Origin: Vogesella indigofera
Lineage (GTDB): Bacteria > Pseudomonadota > Gammaproteobacteria > Burkholderiales > Chromobacteriaceae
Direction: 5' to 3'
Length of the DNA stretch: 64,000 nt
NCBI RefSeq assembly: GCF_003633895.1
Contig: NZ_RBID01000014.1
Coordinates: forward strand, 186,001 to 250,000
Positions 16,600-26,142 of the stretch are shown here, one piece after another (position 1 is the first letter of the stretch; each line of letters starts with the position of its first letter). The notes beneath the pieces were generated by a model. The model saw only the letters and a list, made by a program, of their open reading frames with translations. It had not been told where the DNA came from and made no database searches. The position numbers and the translations under genes are program-made.

Positions 16600-17325
16600 T
16601 TACTGGCTGATTTCCGGGCTGACCACGCCGCTATCGATGACGCGGGCGCGGATGACCTTGCCGCTGTTGCCGTTCTTCACCCGTACCCACTCGTCCTTGC
16701 CGGCGGTTTCCAGCGCCGTGCCCGCCACCTCGACGCGGATACCTTCCTGTTCGGCGACGATCGCCACCGCCATGCCGCGTTTCACCAGCGGCGCCGTTTC
16801 CAGCAGCAGGCCGCGCAGCGGCGTGCCCTGGCGGATTTGCGTCTTGCTGCGCAGGCCGTCCAGCGCCGCGTCCGCAGCCAGCAGCGGCTGCGGGCTGCGC
16901 AGCAGCACGCGCTGCTCGCTGACGTCGGCCGTGCTCAGCGCCTGGCCGGGGGCGATGTCCCTGGTCGCGGCCAGTGCCAGGCCGCTGACTTCGGCGCGGA
17001 ACAGGTAGCCGATCTCGCCCGCGCCCTGGCAGCGCACCCGTACCCGCACGCGGCCAAGCTGGCTGTCGCTGCCGATCTCGGCCACGGGCTTGCCGAGGCA
17101 GCTGCCCGGCGCCAGGCGGGCGGGCAGCGCCTGCAGCCTTACTTGCGGTGCGCGCAGGCCGCTGGCGGCGGCCTGTTGCAGCAGCCATTGCTGCGCGCTC
17201 TGCTGCGCCAGCTCGGCCGCTGTGGCGGCCAGCGCGGCCGGCGACAGCAGGCTGCCGGCGCTGGCCAGCAGCAGGCCTGCCGTGCGCCACAGCGCGGCAG
17301 GCGGGCGGTTTGTGAATATTGCCAT
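16600..17325 (-). CDS. flgA: FlgA P-ring assembly chaperone
   Basis: FlgA is a periplasmic chaperone for FlgI during P-ring formation. The 241-residue precursor has a signal peptide (about 1-34, ending SPAALAA). A C-terminal SAF/FlgA domain follows (ATRDIAPGQALSTADV, PLVKRGMAVAIVAEQEGIRVEV, VRVKNGNSGKVIRARV). It is transcribed away from flgB. Confidence 0.92.
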   Translation of the reverse strand: MAIFTNRPPAALWRTAGLLLASAGSLLSPAALAATAAELAQQSAQQWLLQQAAASGLRAPQVRLQALPARLAPGSCLGKPVAEIGSDSQLGRVRVRVRCQGAGEIGYLFRAEVSGLALAATRDIAPGQALSTADVSEQRVLLRSPQPLLAADAALDGLRSKTQIRQGTPLRGLLLETAPLVKRGMAVAIVAEQEGIRVEVAGTALETAGKDEWVRVKNGNSGKVIRARVIDSGVVSPEISQ

Positions 17326-17338
17326 TGGCTCGGTCTTG

Positions 17339-17349
17339 GTAATTATTAC
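17339..17349. promoter_or_regulatory. 11-bp palindrome between flgA and flgB
   Basis: GTAATTATTAC, preceded by TTG, is the same GTAA-N3-TTAC layout as at 14279. A TGTGAATATT half-match to the fliE/fliD motif lies at 17311-17320, overlapping the flgA start region. The divergent flgA-flgB region is a natural place for control of both operons. Confidence 0.35.
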
Positions 17350-17455
17350 GTGTACTTGCGGCAGGACGATTAATTAGTATCGCCTTATAACTGGTGGCCG
17401 GATTGTCAATCATTGCCACCATATCCATCTTAAGAGAACCGCAAGAGGTGTGGCA

Positions 17456-17815
17456 ATGGGCTTCAGTCTGAGTCAGGCGCTGAGCGTGCATCCGGAGGCG
17501 CTGAAACTGCGTGCCGAGCGTACCAAGGTACTGGCATCCAATATCGCCAACGAAAGCACCCCCGGCTACCAGGCGCGGGATTTCGATTTCCGCAGCGCCC
17601 TTGCCGAATCCGACACCGGCGGCGGCCTGCTGCTGCAAACCGACGGTGGCGAGCTGGCGTACCGCACGCCCAATCATCCGTCGCGGGACGGCAATACCGT
17701 GGAGCTGGGCGTGGAGCAGGCCGAGTTCGCGCAGAACGTCGCCGATTTCCAGGTCAGCCTGACTTTTCTCAACATGAAATACAAGGGGCTGGCAAAAGTG
17801 ATTGCCGGGCAATAA
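17456..17815 (+). CDS. flgB: FlgB proximal rod protein
   Basis: FlgB is the innermost rod subunit. The 119-residue product shows the rod-family N-terminus (SNIANESTPGYQARDFDF) and C-terminus (FLNMKYKGLAKVI). A GTG two codons upstream is possible, but the ATG at 17456 is spaced correctly after AAGAGG. First gene of the flgBCDEFGHIJKL operon. Confidence 0.92.
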   Translation: MGFSLSQALSVHPEALKLRAERTKVLASNIANESTPGYQARDFDFRSALAESDTGGGLLLQTDGGELAYRTPNHPSRDGNTVELGVEQAEFAQNVADFQVSLTFLNMKYKGLAKVIAGQ

Positions 17816-17818
17816 ACC

Positions 17819-18232
17819 ATGTCCTTCCGAGATATTTCCCGTATCGCCGGCTCGGCGATGACCGCGCAGACGGTGCGCCTCAATACCGTGGCCAGCAACC
17901 TGGCCAACGCCGATTCCGCCGCCGGCTCCGAGGCCGCCGCCTTTCGTGGCCGCAAGCCGGTATTCGCCAGCCAGATGCAGGGCAGCGGCGAGTGGCAGGG
18001 CGTCGGCGTGCGCGTGCTGGACGTGGTGAAAAGCGACAAGCCGGTGCGCAAGGTGAACGATCCGTCCAATCCGCTGGCCGACCAGGACGGCAACGTCTAC
18101 TTCGGCAACGTCAACGCGGTGGAAGAGATGACCGACATGATGGCCGCCTCGCGCGCGTTCCAGACCAACGTCGAGGTGATGGCGCGGGTGAAGGTGATGC
18201 AGCAGGACCTGCTGAAACTGGGAGAAGGCTGA
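17819..18232 (+). CDS. flgC: FlgC proximal rod protein
   Basis: FlgC is a second proximal rod subunit. The 137-residue product has the ring/rod N-terminal motif (RLNTVASNLANADSA), the FlgC-typical NVNAVEEMTDMMAASRAFQTNVEV, and a helical C-terminus. Its stop overlaps the flgD start by one base (TGATG). Confidence 0.94.
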   Translation: MSFRDISRIAGSAMTAQTVRLNTVASNLANADSAAGSEAAAFRGRKPVFASQMQGSGEWQGVGVRVLDVVKSDKPVRKVNDPSNPLADQDGNVYFGNVNAVEEMTDMMAASRAFQTNVEVMARVKVMQQDLLKLGEG

Positions 18233-18918
18233 TGGCCATCGACGCAAGCGCGCTCAACCAGCGCAGCCAGAACGGCAGCAGCACGCAGGCCACCGCGGTG
18301 GCCGGCCAGCAGCTGGGCGCCGATGGCGACATGTTCATGACGCTGCTGATGGCGCAGATCAAGAACCAGAACCCGCTGGAGCCGACCGACCCGGCGCAGT
18401 TCGTCAGCCAGCTGGTGCAGATGAACCAGATGCAGAGCACGCTGGGCATGCTGTCGGAGCTGAAAAGCAATGCGCTGATGATGCGCGAGCTGCAGGGCCT
18501 GGCGCTGGGCGAGCAGGTCGGCAAGCAGGTGCTGGTGCAGACCGACCAGCTGCTGCTGGACGGCAAGCCGGTCGGCGGCCGCATCACGCTGGACGGCAGC
18601 GACGAGGTGCAGCTGCAGCTCACCGGCGCCGATGGCAGCAGCAAGCTGATCACGCTGGGGCGACAGGCCGCCGGCGAATTTGCCTTCACGCTGGACCCGG
18701 CCGCCCACGGCCTGCCGGCCGGCCAGTACCAGGCGCAGGTGATCACCGCCGCCAAGTCTGCCGCGCGGCTGGAGTTTGCCGCCGAGGTGCAGGCGGTGCG
18801 GCTGCCGGTGCAGGGCGGCGAACCGATTCTTTCCCTTGCCGGGCTGGGTGAGTACCCGGCGTCGTCGATCACCCGACTGTTGGGGGCTGCCAGCAGCACC
18901 TCGTCTACCAGGAGCTAA
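18232..18918 (+). CDS. flgD: FlgD hook-cap / hook scaffolding protein
   Basis: FlgD caps the growing hook. The 228-residue protein has the FlgD N-terminal signature (MFMTLLMAQIKNQNPLEPTDPAQFVSQL). A central beta domain starts GEQVGKQVLV and continues with DGKPVGGRITLDG. Confidence 0.93.
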   Translation: MAIDASALNQRSQNGSSTQATAVAGQQLGADGDMFMTLLMAQIKNQNPLEPTDPAQFVSQLVQMNQMQSTLGMLSELKSNALMMRELQGLALGEQVGKQVLVQTDQLLLDGKPVGGRITLDGSDEVQLQLTGADGSSKLITLGRQAAGEFAFTLDPAAHGLPAGQYQAQVITAAKSAARLEFAAEVQAVRLPVQGGEPILSLAGLGEYPASSITRLLGAASSTSSTRS

Positions 18919-18924
18919 CTCAGC

Positions 18925-20115
18925 ATGAGTTTCGAAATCGCGCTTTCCGGCATCAACGCCGTCAATAGCCAGCTTGGCAACATCAGCAACAACATCGCCA
19001 ACTCCGGGACCTACGGCTTCAAGTCCAGCCGCGACAACTTCGCCTCGATGTACGCCGGCAGCCAGGCCACCGGCGTCGAGGTCGGCTCCACCACCCAGAA
19101 CATCGGCCGCGGCGGCAGCGTGGTCGCCACCGGCCGTGCGCTGGACGCGGCGATCCAGGGCGGCGGCTTCTTCGTTACCAAGGACAACAACGGCAGCGTT
19201 GCCTACACCCGCGTCGGCATCTTCAATACCGACAAGGACGGCGTGCTGGTCGATGCCTTCGGCCGCAAGGTGCAGGGCTATGCCGCGGTAGAGGGCGCAC
19301 CGGCGGGGACGCTGGGCGCACTGGGCGACATCCAGGTGCCGACCGGCCAGGTCGCGGCCAAGGCCAGCAGCACGCTGGCGTACAGCGGCAACCTGTCCTC
19401 CGGCTGGGTAGCGCCGGCGGTGGCGTTCGACAAGGACAATCCGGCCACCTTCAACGGCTCCAGCGTGTCGACGGTGTTCGATTCGCTGGGCCAGAAGCAC
19501 AGCGTCACGCAGTACTTCGTGAAGACCAATCCCAACGAAGTGACCGTGCACTACGCGATGAACGGCGCGCTGCTGCCGACCACCGCGGTGATGACCTTCG
19601 GCACCGACGGCCCGCTGACCGCCCCGGCGGCCCCGGTGGCGCTGCCGCTGGGCACCCCGGCCGGCGCCGCGGCGCTGAGCGTCAACGTCGACTACAGCGG
19701 CACCTCGCAGTTTGCCGGCGAGACCACCTCGGCGGTGAACAGCAGCGACGGCTACGCCGCCGGCACCCGTACCGGTCTGCGGCTGGAAGAGGACGGCACC
19801 GTCACCGCCACCTACAGCAACGGCGAGAAACGCGCCGTCGGCACCATCGCGCTGGCGACCTTCCCCAACGAGAACGGCCTGGTGGCGGTGTCCGATACCA
19901 GCTGGACCGAATCCGGCGCCTCCGGCACCGCGCTGCTGTCGGCGCCGGGCAGCGGCAACGTCGGCACGCTGGCGGTCAACGCGCTGGAACAATCCAACGT
20001 CGACCTTACCGCCGAGCTGGTCAACCTGATGACCGCGCAGCGCAACTACCAGGCCAACACCAAGGTGATCTCCACCGAGAACCAGGTGATCCAGGCCCTG
20101 ATGCAGGCCGTCTGA
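18925..20115 (+). CDS. flgE: FlgE hook protein
   Basis: FlgE is the structural subunit of the universal-joint hook. The 396-residue protein begins [34 protein letters not shown]. It contains [15 protein letters not shown] and ends with [19 protein letters not shown], all hook-protein signatures. The length is typical of lateral FlgE. Confidence 0.95.
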   Translation: MSFEIALSGINAVNSQLGNISNNIANSGTYGFKSSRDNFASMYAGSQATGVEVGSTTQNIGRGGSVVATGRALDAAIQGGGFFVTKDNNGSVAYTRVGIFNTDKDGVLVDAFGRKVQGYAAVEGAPAGTLGALGDIQVPTGQVAAKASSTLAYSGNLSSGWVAPAVAFDKDNPATFNGSSVSTVFDSLGQKHSVTQYFVKTNPNEVTVHYAMNGALLPTTAVMTFGTDGPLTAPAAPVALPLGTPAGAAALSVNVDYSGTSQFAGETTSAVNSSDGYAAGTRTGLRLEEDGTVTATYSNGEKRAVGTIALATFPNENGLVAVSDTSWTESGASGTALLSAPGSGNVGTLAVNALEQSNVDLTAELVNLMTAQRNYQANTKVISTENQVIQALMQAV

Positions 20116-20117
20116 GC

Positions 20118-20843
20118 ATGGATGCGCTGATCTACACCATCATGAGCGGTGCCAACCGCACCCTCAAGGCGCAGCAGGTGCGCGCCAACAACCTGGCCAA
20201 CGCCGACACCCCCGGCTTTCGCGCCGACATCGAGGTCGCCAGCAGCCAGGTGGTGCCCGGCTACGGCTACGACGCGCGCCACATGACGGTACTGCAGCCC
20301 AGCGCGGTGTCGGTGAAGCAGGGCGTGATCGCGCAGACCGGCCGCGAGCTGGACGTGGCGATCCAGGGCGAGGGCTTCTTCACCGTCGCCACCGCCACCG
20401 GCGAGGCCTACACCCGGGGCGGCCAGTTCGATGTTGCCGCCGACGGCACGCTGATGCTGGGCGGCCGCCAGGTGCTGGGCGACGGCGGCGCCATCGTGCT
20501 GCCGGAACACCGCCAGGTGCAGGTAGCCGCCGACGGTACGGTGTCGGTGCTGCCGCCGGGCTCGGAAGCGATGCAGGCGGTCGGCCGTCTCAAGCTGGTG
20601 AAACCGGCGCCGGAAGAGCTGAGCAAGACCAGCGACGGCCTGATCGTCAGCCGGCTGGAGCCAACGTTGGCCGCAGACGACACGGTACGGGTGCAGGGCG
20701 GCCATCTGGAGCGCAGCAACGTATCGGCGGTGGAAGAGATGATTGCCTCGATGACGCTGAACCGCAGCTTCGAGATGCAGTTGAAGATGTTCAATGCCGC
20801 CAATGACATGGTCGAGGCCGGCAACCGCCTGGTGCGCGGCTGA
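20118..20843 (+). CDS. flgF: FlgF proximal rod protein
   Basis: FlgF is a rod subunit between FlgC and FlgG. The 241-residue product has NNLANADTPGFRADI near the N-terminus, TGRELDVAIQGEGFFTV in the middle, and VEEMIASMTLNRSFEMQ at the end. The GTTGGCCGCA word at 20666-20675 is translated as TLAA in a loop. Confidence 0.93.
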   Translation: MDALIYTIMSGANRTLKAQQVRANNLANADTPGFRADIEVASSQVVPGYGYDARHMTVLQPSAVSVKQGVIAQTGRELDVAIQGEGFFTVATATGEAYTRGGQFDVAADGTLMLGGRQVLGDGGAIVLPEHRQVQVAADGTVSVLPPGSEAMQAVGRLKLVKPAPEELSKTSDGLIVSRLEPTLAADDTVRVQGGHLERSNVSAVEEMIASMTLNRSFEMQLKMFNAANDMVEAGNRLVRG

Positions 20844-20857
20844 CAGGAGAAACCACC

Positions 20858-21646
20858 ATGAATCCAGCACTGTGGATCAGCAAGACCGGCATCCAGGCGC
20901 AGGACGCGCGCCTGGGCGCCATCGCCAACAACCTCGCCAACGCCAATACCGTCGGCTTCAAGCGCGACCGCATGGTGTTCGAAGACCTGTTCTACCAGGT
21001 GGAACGCCAGCCCGGCGCGCAGGTGGACGACAACAACCTGTCGCCGTCCGGCGTGCAGCTGGGCAACGGCACCCGCCTGGTCGGCACCCAGAAGATCTTT
21101 ACCACCGGCAGCATCAACACCACCGGCCAGGCGCTGGACGTGGCCATCGTCGGCCAGGGCTTTTTGCAGGTGCAGATGGCCAACGGCGAAACCGGCTACA
21201 CCCGCGCCGGCCAGCTGCAGGTCAACGCCGAGGGCCGCCTGGTCAACGCGCAGGGCCTGCCGCTGCTGCCGGCGATCACGCTGCCGGCGGACACCACCGC
21301 GGTCAACATCAGCGACAGCGGCATGGTGTCGGTGACGCTGTCCGGCGGCACCGCCACCACCGAGGTCGGGCAGCTGACGCTGGCCAACTTCGTCAACCCC
21401 ACCGGCCTGTTGGCGCTGGGCGACAACCTGTTCCAGCAGACCACCGCCAGCGGCGAGGCGGTGGTCGGCAACCCCGGCAGCGACGCGCTGGGCAAGCTGC
21501 GCCAGCGCGCGCTGGAAGGCTCCAACGTGCAGGTGGTGGAAGAAATGGTGGACATGATCGCCGCGCAGCGCACCTACGAGATGAACACCAAGGTGCTGTC
21601 CGCCGCCGACAACATGATGCAGAACCTGGCGCAGGCGGTGCGATGA
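20858..21646 (+). CDS. flgG: FlgG distal rod protein
   Basis: FlgG builds the distal rod that passes through the P and L rings. The 262-residue length matches the family closely. Signatures are AIANNLANANTVGFKRDR, GQALDVAIVGQGFLQV and VVEEMVDMIAAQRTYEMNTKVL. Its stop overlaps the flgH start. Confidence 0.96.
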   Translation: MNPALWISKTGIQAQDARLGAIANNLANANTVGFKRDRMVFEDLFYQVERQPGAQVDDNNLSPSGVQLGNGTRLVGTQKIFTTGSINTTGQALDVAIVGQGFLQVQMANGETGYTRAGQLQVNAEGRLVNAQGLPLLPAITLPADTTAVNISDSGMVSVTLSGGTATTEVGQLTLANFVNPTGLLALGDNLFQQTTASGEAVVGNPGSDALGKLRQRALEGSNVQVVEEMVDMIAAQRTYEMNTKVLSAADNMMQNLAQAVR

Positions 21647-22287
21647 AGGCGCTGCTGCCGCTGTTGCTGCTGCTGTCGGCCTGCGCGCAGCTGCCGCTGG
21701 CACAGGACAGCGCGGAGCTGCCGCTGCCGCCGGTACCGGAGGTGGCGGCGCGGGGCGTGGCCGGCGGCGTGTTCAATCCGGCCGCCGGCTGGTCGCTGCT
21801 GTCCGACCGGCGCGCCTTTCGCAGCGGCGACGTGCTGACGGTGCTGCTGGAAGAAACCACCCAGGCCAGCAAGAGCGCCGGCACCAGCTTCGACAAGCAG
21901 TCCGGCGTCAGCATCACGCCGTCCATCATCGGCACCCGCGAGTTCGACACCCGGGTCGGCATCTCCGCCGGCCGCGAGTTTGACGGCAACGCCAGCTCAT
22001 CGCAGCAGAACAGCCTGTCCGGTGCGCTGACCGTGGTGGTGCAGCAGGTGCTGCCCAACGGCCTGCTGCTGATCAAGGGCGAGAAGCAGCTGACGCTGAA
22101 CCAGGGCGAGGAATTCCTGCGTCTGGCCGGCTACGTGCGCAGCGACGACATCGACGCGCGCAACCGCGTGTCCTCGCTGCGCATCGCCAATGCCCGCATC
22201 GCCTATTCCGGCCGCGGCGCGCTCAGCGACGCCAACGCCCCCGGCTGGCTGACGCGCTTCTTTACCAGTCCGTGGATGCCGTTCTAA
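21643..22287 (+). CDS. flgH: FlgH L-ring lipoprotein
   Basis: FlgH forms the outer-membrane L ring. The 214-residue precursor has a lipoprotein signal with lipobox LSAC (Cys about residue 14). The conserved core reads [31 protein letters not shown], with [16 protein letters not shown] and [11 protein letters not shown] further on. It overlaps flgG by 4 bases. Confidence 0.95.
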   Translation: MKALLPLLLLLSACAQLPLAQDSAELPLPPVPEVAARGVAGGVFNPAAGWSLLSDRRAFRSGDVLTVLLEETTQASKSAGTSFDKQSGVSITPSIIGTREFDTRVGISAGREFDGNASSSQQNSLSGALTVVVQQVLPNGLLLIKGEKQLTLNQGEEFLRLAGYVRSDDIDARNRVSSLRIANARIAYSGRGALSDANAPGWLTRFFTSPWMPF

Positions 22288-22295
22288 GAGAAATC

Positions 22296-23396
22296 ATGCC
22301 GAAACTTCTTTCCGTGCTGTTCGCGCTGCTGCTGTGCGGCAGCCTCCTCCCGGCGCAGGCGCAACCCTTGCGCAACCTGGTGCACGTCGAGGGCATCCGC
22401 GACAACCAGCTGATCGGCTACGGCATCGTGGTCGGCCTCGACGGCAGCGGCGACAATTCGCAGGTCAAGTTCACCGGCCAGGCGGTGGCCAACCTGCTGA
22501 AACAGCTGGGCCTGCAGCAGGGCGAGCAGGCCGATCCGAAAGTGAAGAACGTGGCGGCGGTGACGGTCAGCGCGGTGCTGCCGCCCGGCTACCGCCGCGG
22601 CCAGACCATCGACGTCACGGTGTCGTCGCTGGGCGACGCCAAGAGCCTGCGCGGCGGCACCCTGTTGCTGACGCAGCTGCGCGCCGCCGACGGCGAAATC
22701 TACGCGCTGGCGCAGGGCAATGTGGTGATCGCCGGGCTGTCGGCGCAGGGCAAGAGCGGCTCCAGCATCACCGTCAACACCCCGACCTCCGGCCGCATTC
22801 CCAACGGCGCCTCGGTGGAGCGCGAGATCGCCAGCGATTTCGACAGCGGCCCCAGCGTCCACTTCAGCCTGAAGAAACCCAATTTCGAGACCGCCACCAA
22901 CGTGGTCAACGCCATCAACCAGCGCTTCGGCCGCATCGCCAGCACCCGCAACGCCACCGCCATCGAGGTGCAGGCACCGGCGGACCCGACCGCGCGCGTC
23001 GCCTTCGTCGCACGGCTGCAGGCGCTGAACATCAACGTCGGCGGCGAGCTGCCCAGGGTGGTATTCAATTCGCGCACCGGCACCGTGGTGGTCAGCCAGG
23101 GGGTGACGGTACGCCCGGCGGCGGTATCGCACGGCAGCCTGAAGGTGGTGATTTCCGAGCGGCAGCAGGTCAGCCAGCCCGGCGCCTTCAGCAACGGCAC
23201 CACGACCACGGTGCCAGAATCGCAATTGCGGGTGGAGCAGGGCGAGGGCCGCATGTTCCAGTGGCCGGCCGGCGCGCGGCTGCAGAGCATCATCGACACC
23301 GTCAACAGCACCGGCGCCACCCCGGACGACATCATGGCCATCCTGCAGGCGCTGGACCAGGCTGGCGCCATCGACGGCGAACTGGTGGTGATCTGA
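22296..23396 (+). CDS. flgI: FlgI P-ring protein
   Basis: FlgI forms the periplasmic P ring around the rod. The 366-residue precursor has a cleavable signal peptide of about 22 residues (ending PAQAQ). The mature start is [29 protein letters not shown], and the protein includes [18 protein letters not shown]. Some upstream in-frame codons lie inside flgH. The ATG at 22296 gives the proper signal peptide. Confidence 0.96.
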   Translation: MPKLLSVLFALLLCGSLLPAQAQPLRNLVHVEGIRDNQLIGYGIVVGLDGSGDNSQVKFTGQAVANLLKQLGLQQGEQADPKVKNVAAVTVSAVLPPGYRRGQTIDVTVSSLGDAKSLRGGTLLLTQLRAADGEIYALAQGNVVIAGLSAQGKSGSSITVNTPTSGRIPNGASVEREIASDFDSGPSVHFSLKKPNFETATNVVNAINQRFGRIASTRNATAIEVQAPADPTARVAFVARLQALNINVGGELPRVVFNSRTGTVVVSQGVTVRPAAVSHGSLKVVISERQQVSQPGAFSNGTTTTVPESQLRVEQGEGRMFQWPAGARLQSIIDTVNSTGATPDDIMAILQALDQAGAIDGELVVI

Positions 23397-23824
23397 TGGA
23401 AACGGTTTTTTCCCCTGACAGCGGCGCAACGTTGGCCGCAACGGCCGACAGCGCGACGGCAATCGCCCCGGCGCAGCGGCAGCAGGTCGAGCGCGCGGCG
23501 GAAGGCTTCGAGGCGCTGTTCATCAAGGAGATGCTGGCGCAGATGCGCAAGGCGACGCGCAGCATGGCTGGGCCGGACAGCATCTTTGCCGACAGCATCA
23601 ACAGCGACATGCTCGATTTTGCCGACATGGCGATTGCCGAGCAGCTGGCGCGCGAGCGCCGCTTCGGCATCAGCGAGGTGCTGATCGCGCAGCTGCTGCC
23701 GCAAAATGCGGCGCCGCCACTTAAGGAATCGCCGGCGGCGGTCGCTTATTCCCCAGTACAGGCCGGCGCCGGCAGCGAACTTGCTGCCTTTGCGATGCCG
23801 GTGAATCTCCCATTCCGTCAGTAA
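23396..23824 (+). CDS. flgJ: FlgJ rod-cap protein, rod-binding domain only
   Basis: FlgJ caps the growing rod. This 142-residue protein has only the rod-binding domain (QVERAAEGFEALFIKEMLAQMRKA, DMLDFADMAIAEQLA). It ends without the muramidase domain of the roughly 310-residue enteric FlgJ. The enzymatic part is the separate gene at 15832-16536. The GTTGGCCGCA word at 23431-23440 encodes TLAA near the N-terminus. The start overlaps the flgI stop. Confidence 0.9.
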   Translation: METVFSPDSGATLAATADSATAIAPAQRQQVERAAEGFEALFIKEMLAQMRKATRSMAGPDSIFADSINSDMLDFADMAIAEQLARERRFGISEVLIAQLLPQNAAPPLKESPAAVAYSPVQAGAGSELAAFAMPVNLPFRQ

Positions 23825-23833
23825 GGTTACGCT

Positions 23834-25207
23834 ATGCGCATGGTGCACAACGCGCTGTCCGGTACCGCCGCCGCCCAGGCCGCGCTCAATACCGTCAGCC
23901 AGAACATCGCCAACGTGATGACCCCCGGCTACTCGCGCCAGGGCGTGGTGCTGGCCACGCTGGTGCCCAATGCCGGCGATCCGCACAGTGCCGGCTCCGG
24001 CGTCGATGTCAGCGCCATCCGCCGCTTCAGCGACGACTACAAGAACCTGCAGCTGTGGCAGGCGGCGGCCAGCCGCGGCGAGCTGGGCGCAGCGCGTCCG
24101 TACTACACCCAGCTGGAACAGGTGATGGGCAACAGCGGCAGCAGCCTGTCGGTGGGCCTCGACAAGTTTTACGCCGCGCTGAACGCGGTCAGCGCCGATG
24201 TCGGCTCCAGCCCGCTGCGCGACCAGGTGATCAGCGAGGCCGGTGCGCTGGCGCAGCGCGTCAACCACCTCAACCGCGTCTATGCCACGCAGCAGGCGTC
24301 GGTCAACGAACAGCGCGGCGCCACGCTGACCCAGATCAACAGCCTGTCCGGCAATATCGCGGCCCTCAACGCCAAGATCGCCGCGGCGCAGTCGTCGCAA
24401 GTCAACACCTCCGGCCTGCTCGACGAGCGCGACCGCCAGATCGACCAGCTGGCGGCGCTGGTCGACGTGCGGGTGATGTCGCAGCCGGACGGCAGCAAGA
24501 GCCTGACCCTGCGCAGCGGCCAGCCGCTGGTGATGGGCGACACCGCCGCTCTGCTCGCCAGCAGCACGCAGCCGGACGGCTCGCAGCGGGTGACGCTGGC
24601 TTTCGCGCAGGAAACCTTCGTGCTGGCCAATGACAATGTCGGCGGCCAGCTCGGCGGCCTCAACCACTACGAACGCGCGGTGCTGCGCCCGATGGTGGCG
24701 GCGGTGAGCACGCTGGCGCAGGAACTGGCCGACCGCGTCAACGGCCAGCTGGCCGCCGGTTTCGACATGGCCGGCAACCCTGGCGCACCGCTGTTCGTGT
24801 TTGACGCCGCCAGCGCCGACGGCATGCTGCAGCTGGCCGCGATCCAGTCGTCGCAGCTGGGTTTTTCTGGCGACGCCACCGCCGCCGGCGACAGCCAGAA
24901 CCTGCTGGCGCTGATCGCGGTGAAGGACCAGCCGGTGGTGATCCCCGGCCTTGGCAGCGTGACGCTGAGCGACGCCTACTCGCAGCTCACCGGCCGCCTC
25001 GCCATCGACAGCCAGCAGAACAAGGCGGCGCTGAGCACCGCCGAGGTGGTGCGCGCCGAGGCGGAGAGCAGCTGGAAGTCGACCAGCAGCGTCAACAACG
25101 ACGAAGAAGCGGTCAACCTGATCGAATTCCAGAAAATGTACCAGGCGAACATGAAAGTGATCGCCGTCGCCAACGAGCTGTTCGACAGCACGCTGGCCAT
25201 GCTGTAA
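23834..25207 (+). CDS. flgK: FlgK hook-filament junction protein (HAP1)
   Basis: FlgK is the first junction protein between hook and filament. The 457-residue protein has the axial N-terminus (LNTVSQNIANVMTPGYSRQGVVL) and central coiled coils. The C-terminus NDEEAVNLIEFQKMYQANMKVI matches HAP1. It is shorter than the enteric protein (about 545), as in lateral systems. Confidence 0.93.
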   Translation: MRMVHNALSGTAAAQAALNTVSQNIANVMTPGYSRQGVVLATLVPNAGDPHSAGSGVDVSAIRRFSDDYKNLQLWQAAASRGELGAARPYYTQLEQVMGNSGSSLSVGLDKFYAALNAVSADVGSSPLRDQVISEAGALAQRVNHLNRVYATQQASVNEQRGATLTQINSLSGNIAALNAKIAAAQSSQVNTSGLLDERDRQIDQLAALVDVRVMSQPDGSKSLTLRSGQPLVMGDTAALLASSTQPDGSQRVTLAFAQETFVLANDNVGGQLGGLNHYERAVLRPMVAAVSTLAQELADRVNGQLAAGFDMAGNPGAPLFVFDAASADGMLQLAAIQSSQLGFSGDATAAGDSQNLLALIAVKDQPVVIPGLGSVTLSDAYSQLTGRLAIDSQQNKAALSTAEVVRAEAESSWKSTSSVNNDEEAVNLIEFQKMYQANMKVIAVANELFDSTLAML

Positions 25208-25217
25208 GGAGCCGCCG

Positions 25218-26129
25218 ATGCGCATCGCCAGTACCCAGTACCACACCGCCATGAGCCTGGCGCTGGACCAGACCAGCGCCAAGACCGCCGAGCTGCTGCA
25301 GCAGATGTCGTCCGGCAAGCGCCTGCTGCTGCCGTCCGACGACCCGATCGCCAGCGTGCGCCTGCTGCGCCTGGGGCGGGAAGAGGCGGCGCTGGGGCAG
25401 TACCGTGACAACATCGCCAGCGTGCGCAGCAAGCTGTCGGTGAACGAGTCCTATCTGGCCGGCATGGGGCGCGACATGCTCGACGTGCGCGACCTGCTGC
25501 TGATGACGCTGGAAGGCAGTTACACCGCGCAGGACCTGCGCGACATGGCCGGGCCGCTGCAGAGCCTGCGCGACAGCCTGTTCTACGCCGCCAACAGCAA
25601 GGACCAGGAGGGGCGCTACCTGTTCTCCGGCACCGCCATCGCGCAGCCGGCGCTGAGCCTCGATGCGGCGCAGCCGGCCGGCAGCCGCTACAGCTTCACT
25701 GGCAACAGCCTGCCGCAGCAGGTGATGGTCGGCCACGGCGTGACCCAGGCCGCCAACGTGACGCTGGAACACCTGCCGGACTTCCTCAACAGCCTGGACG
25801 CGACCATCGCCGTGCTGCAGGACCCGGCGCTGAACCCGCAGGACCCGGCCACCGGCAGCCAGCTGAGCGCCACGCTGCAGGCGCTGGACGTGGCGCACAA
25901 CCGCAATACCAGCAAGATCTCGCAACTGGGCAGCAGCCAGAACACGCTGCAGATGATGGCCGATAACCACGGCAACGTCAGCCTTTCCAACCAGCAGAGC
26001 ATCACCCAGCTGGAAAGCCTGGATTACGCGCAGGCCAATATCAACATGAACAGCTACATGCTGGCGCTGCAGTCCAGCCAGAAGGCCTACGGCCGCGTCA
26101 GCAGCCTGACGCTGTTCGACGTGCTGTAA
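25218..26129 (+). CDS. flgL: FlgL hook-filament junction protein (HAP3)
   Basis: FlgL is the second junction protein and is homologous to flagellin. The 303-residue product begins MRIASTQYHTAMSLALDQ with QMSSGKRLLLPSDDPIA. Its C-terminal axial helix is LDYAQANINMNSYMLALQSSQKAYGRV. Confidence 0.93.
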   Translation: MRIASTQYHTAMSLALDQTSAKTAELLQQMSSGKRLLLPSDDPIASVRLLRLGREEAALGQYRDNIASVRSKLSVNESYLAGMGRDMLDVRDLLLMTLEGSYTAQDLRDMAGPLQSLRDSLFYAANSKDQEGRYLFSGTAIAQPALSLDAAQPAGSRYSFTGNSLPQQVMVGHGVTQAANVTLEHLPDFLNSLDATIAVLQDPALNPQDPATGSQLSATLQALDVAHNRNTSKISQLGSSQNTLQMMADNHGNVSLSNQQSITQLESLDYAQANINMNSYMLALQSSQKAYGRVSSLTLFDVL

Positions 26130-26130
26130 G

Positions 26131-26140
26131 GTTGGCCGCA
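26131..26140 (+). repeat. Iterated genomic word, intergenic copy (flgL-lafW)
   Basis: AAGGTTGGCCGCA fills the 13-base gap between the flgL stop and the next start, overlapping the stop codon. Confidence 0.7.
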
Positions 26141-26142
26141 CC

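Noticed and set aside
17388-17410. Sigma-54 promoter upstream of flgB (TGGTGG-N5-TTGT)
   Set aside because: The -12 GC is GT and the match is poor. No other convincing sigma-54 or sigma-28 promoter was found in the flagellar locus.
22700-25432. 910-codon minus-strand open frame opposite flgI-flgJ-flgK
   Set aside because: It is opposite three clearly real flagellar genes, and its translation is compositionally biased with no motifs.
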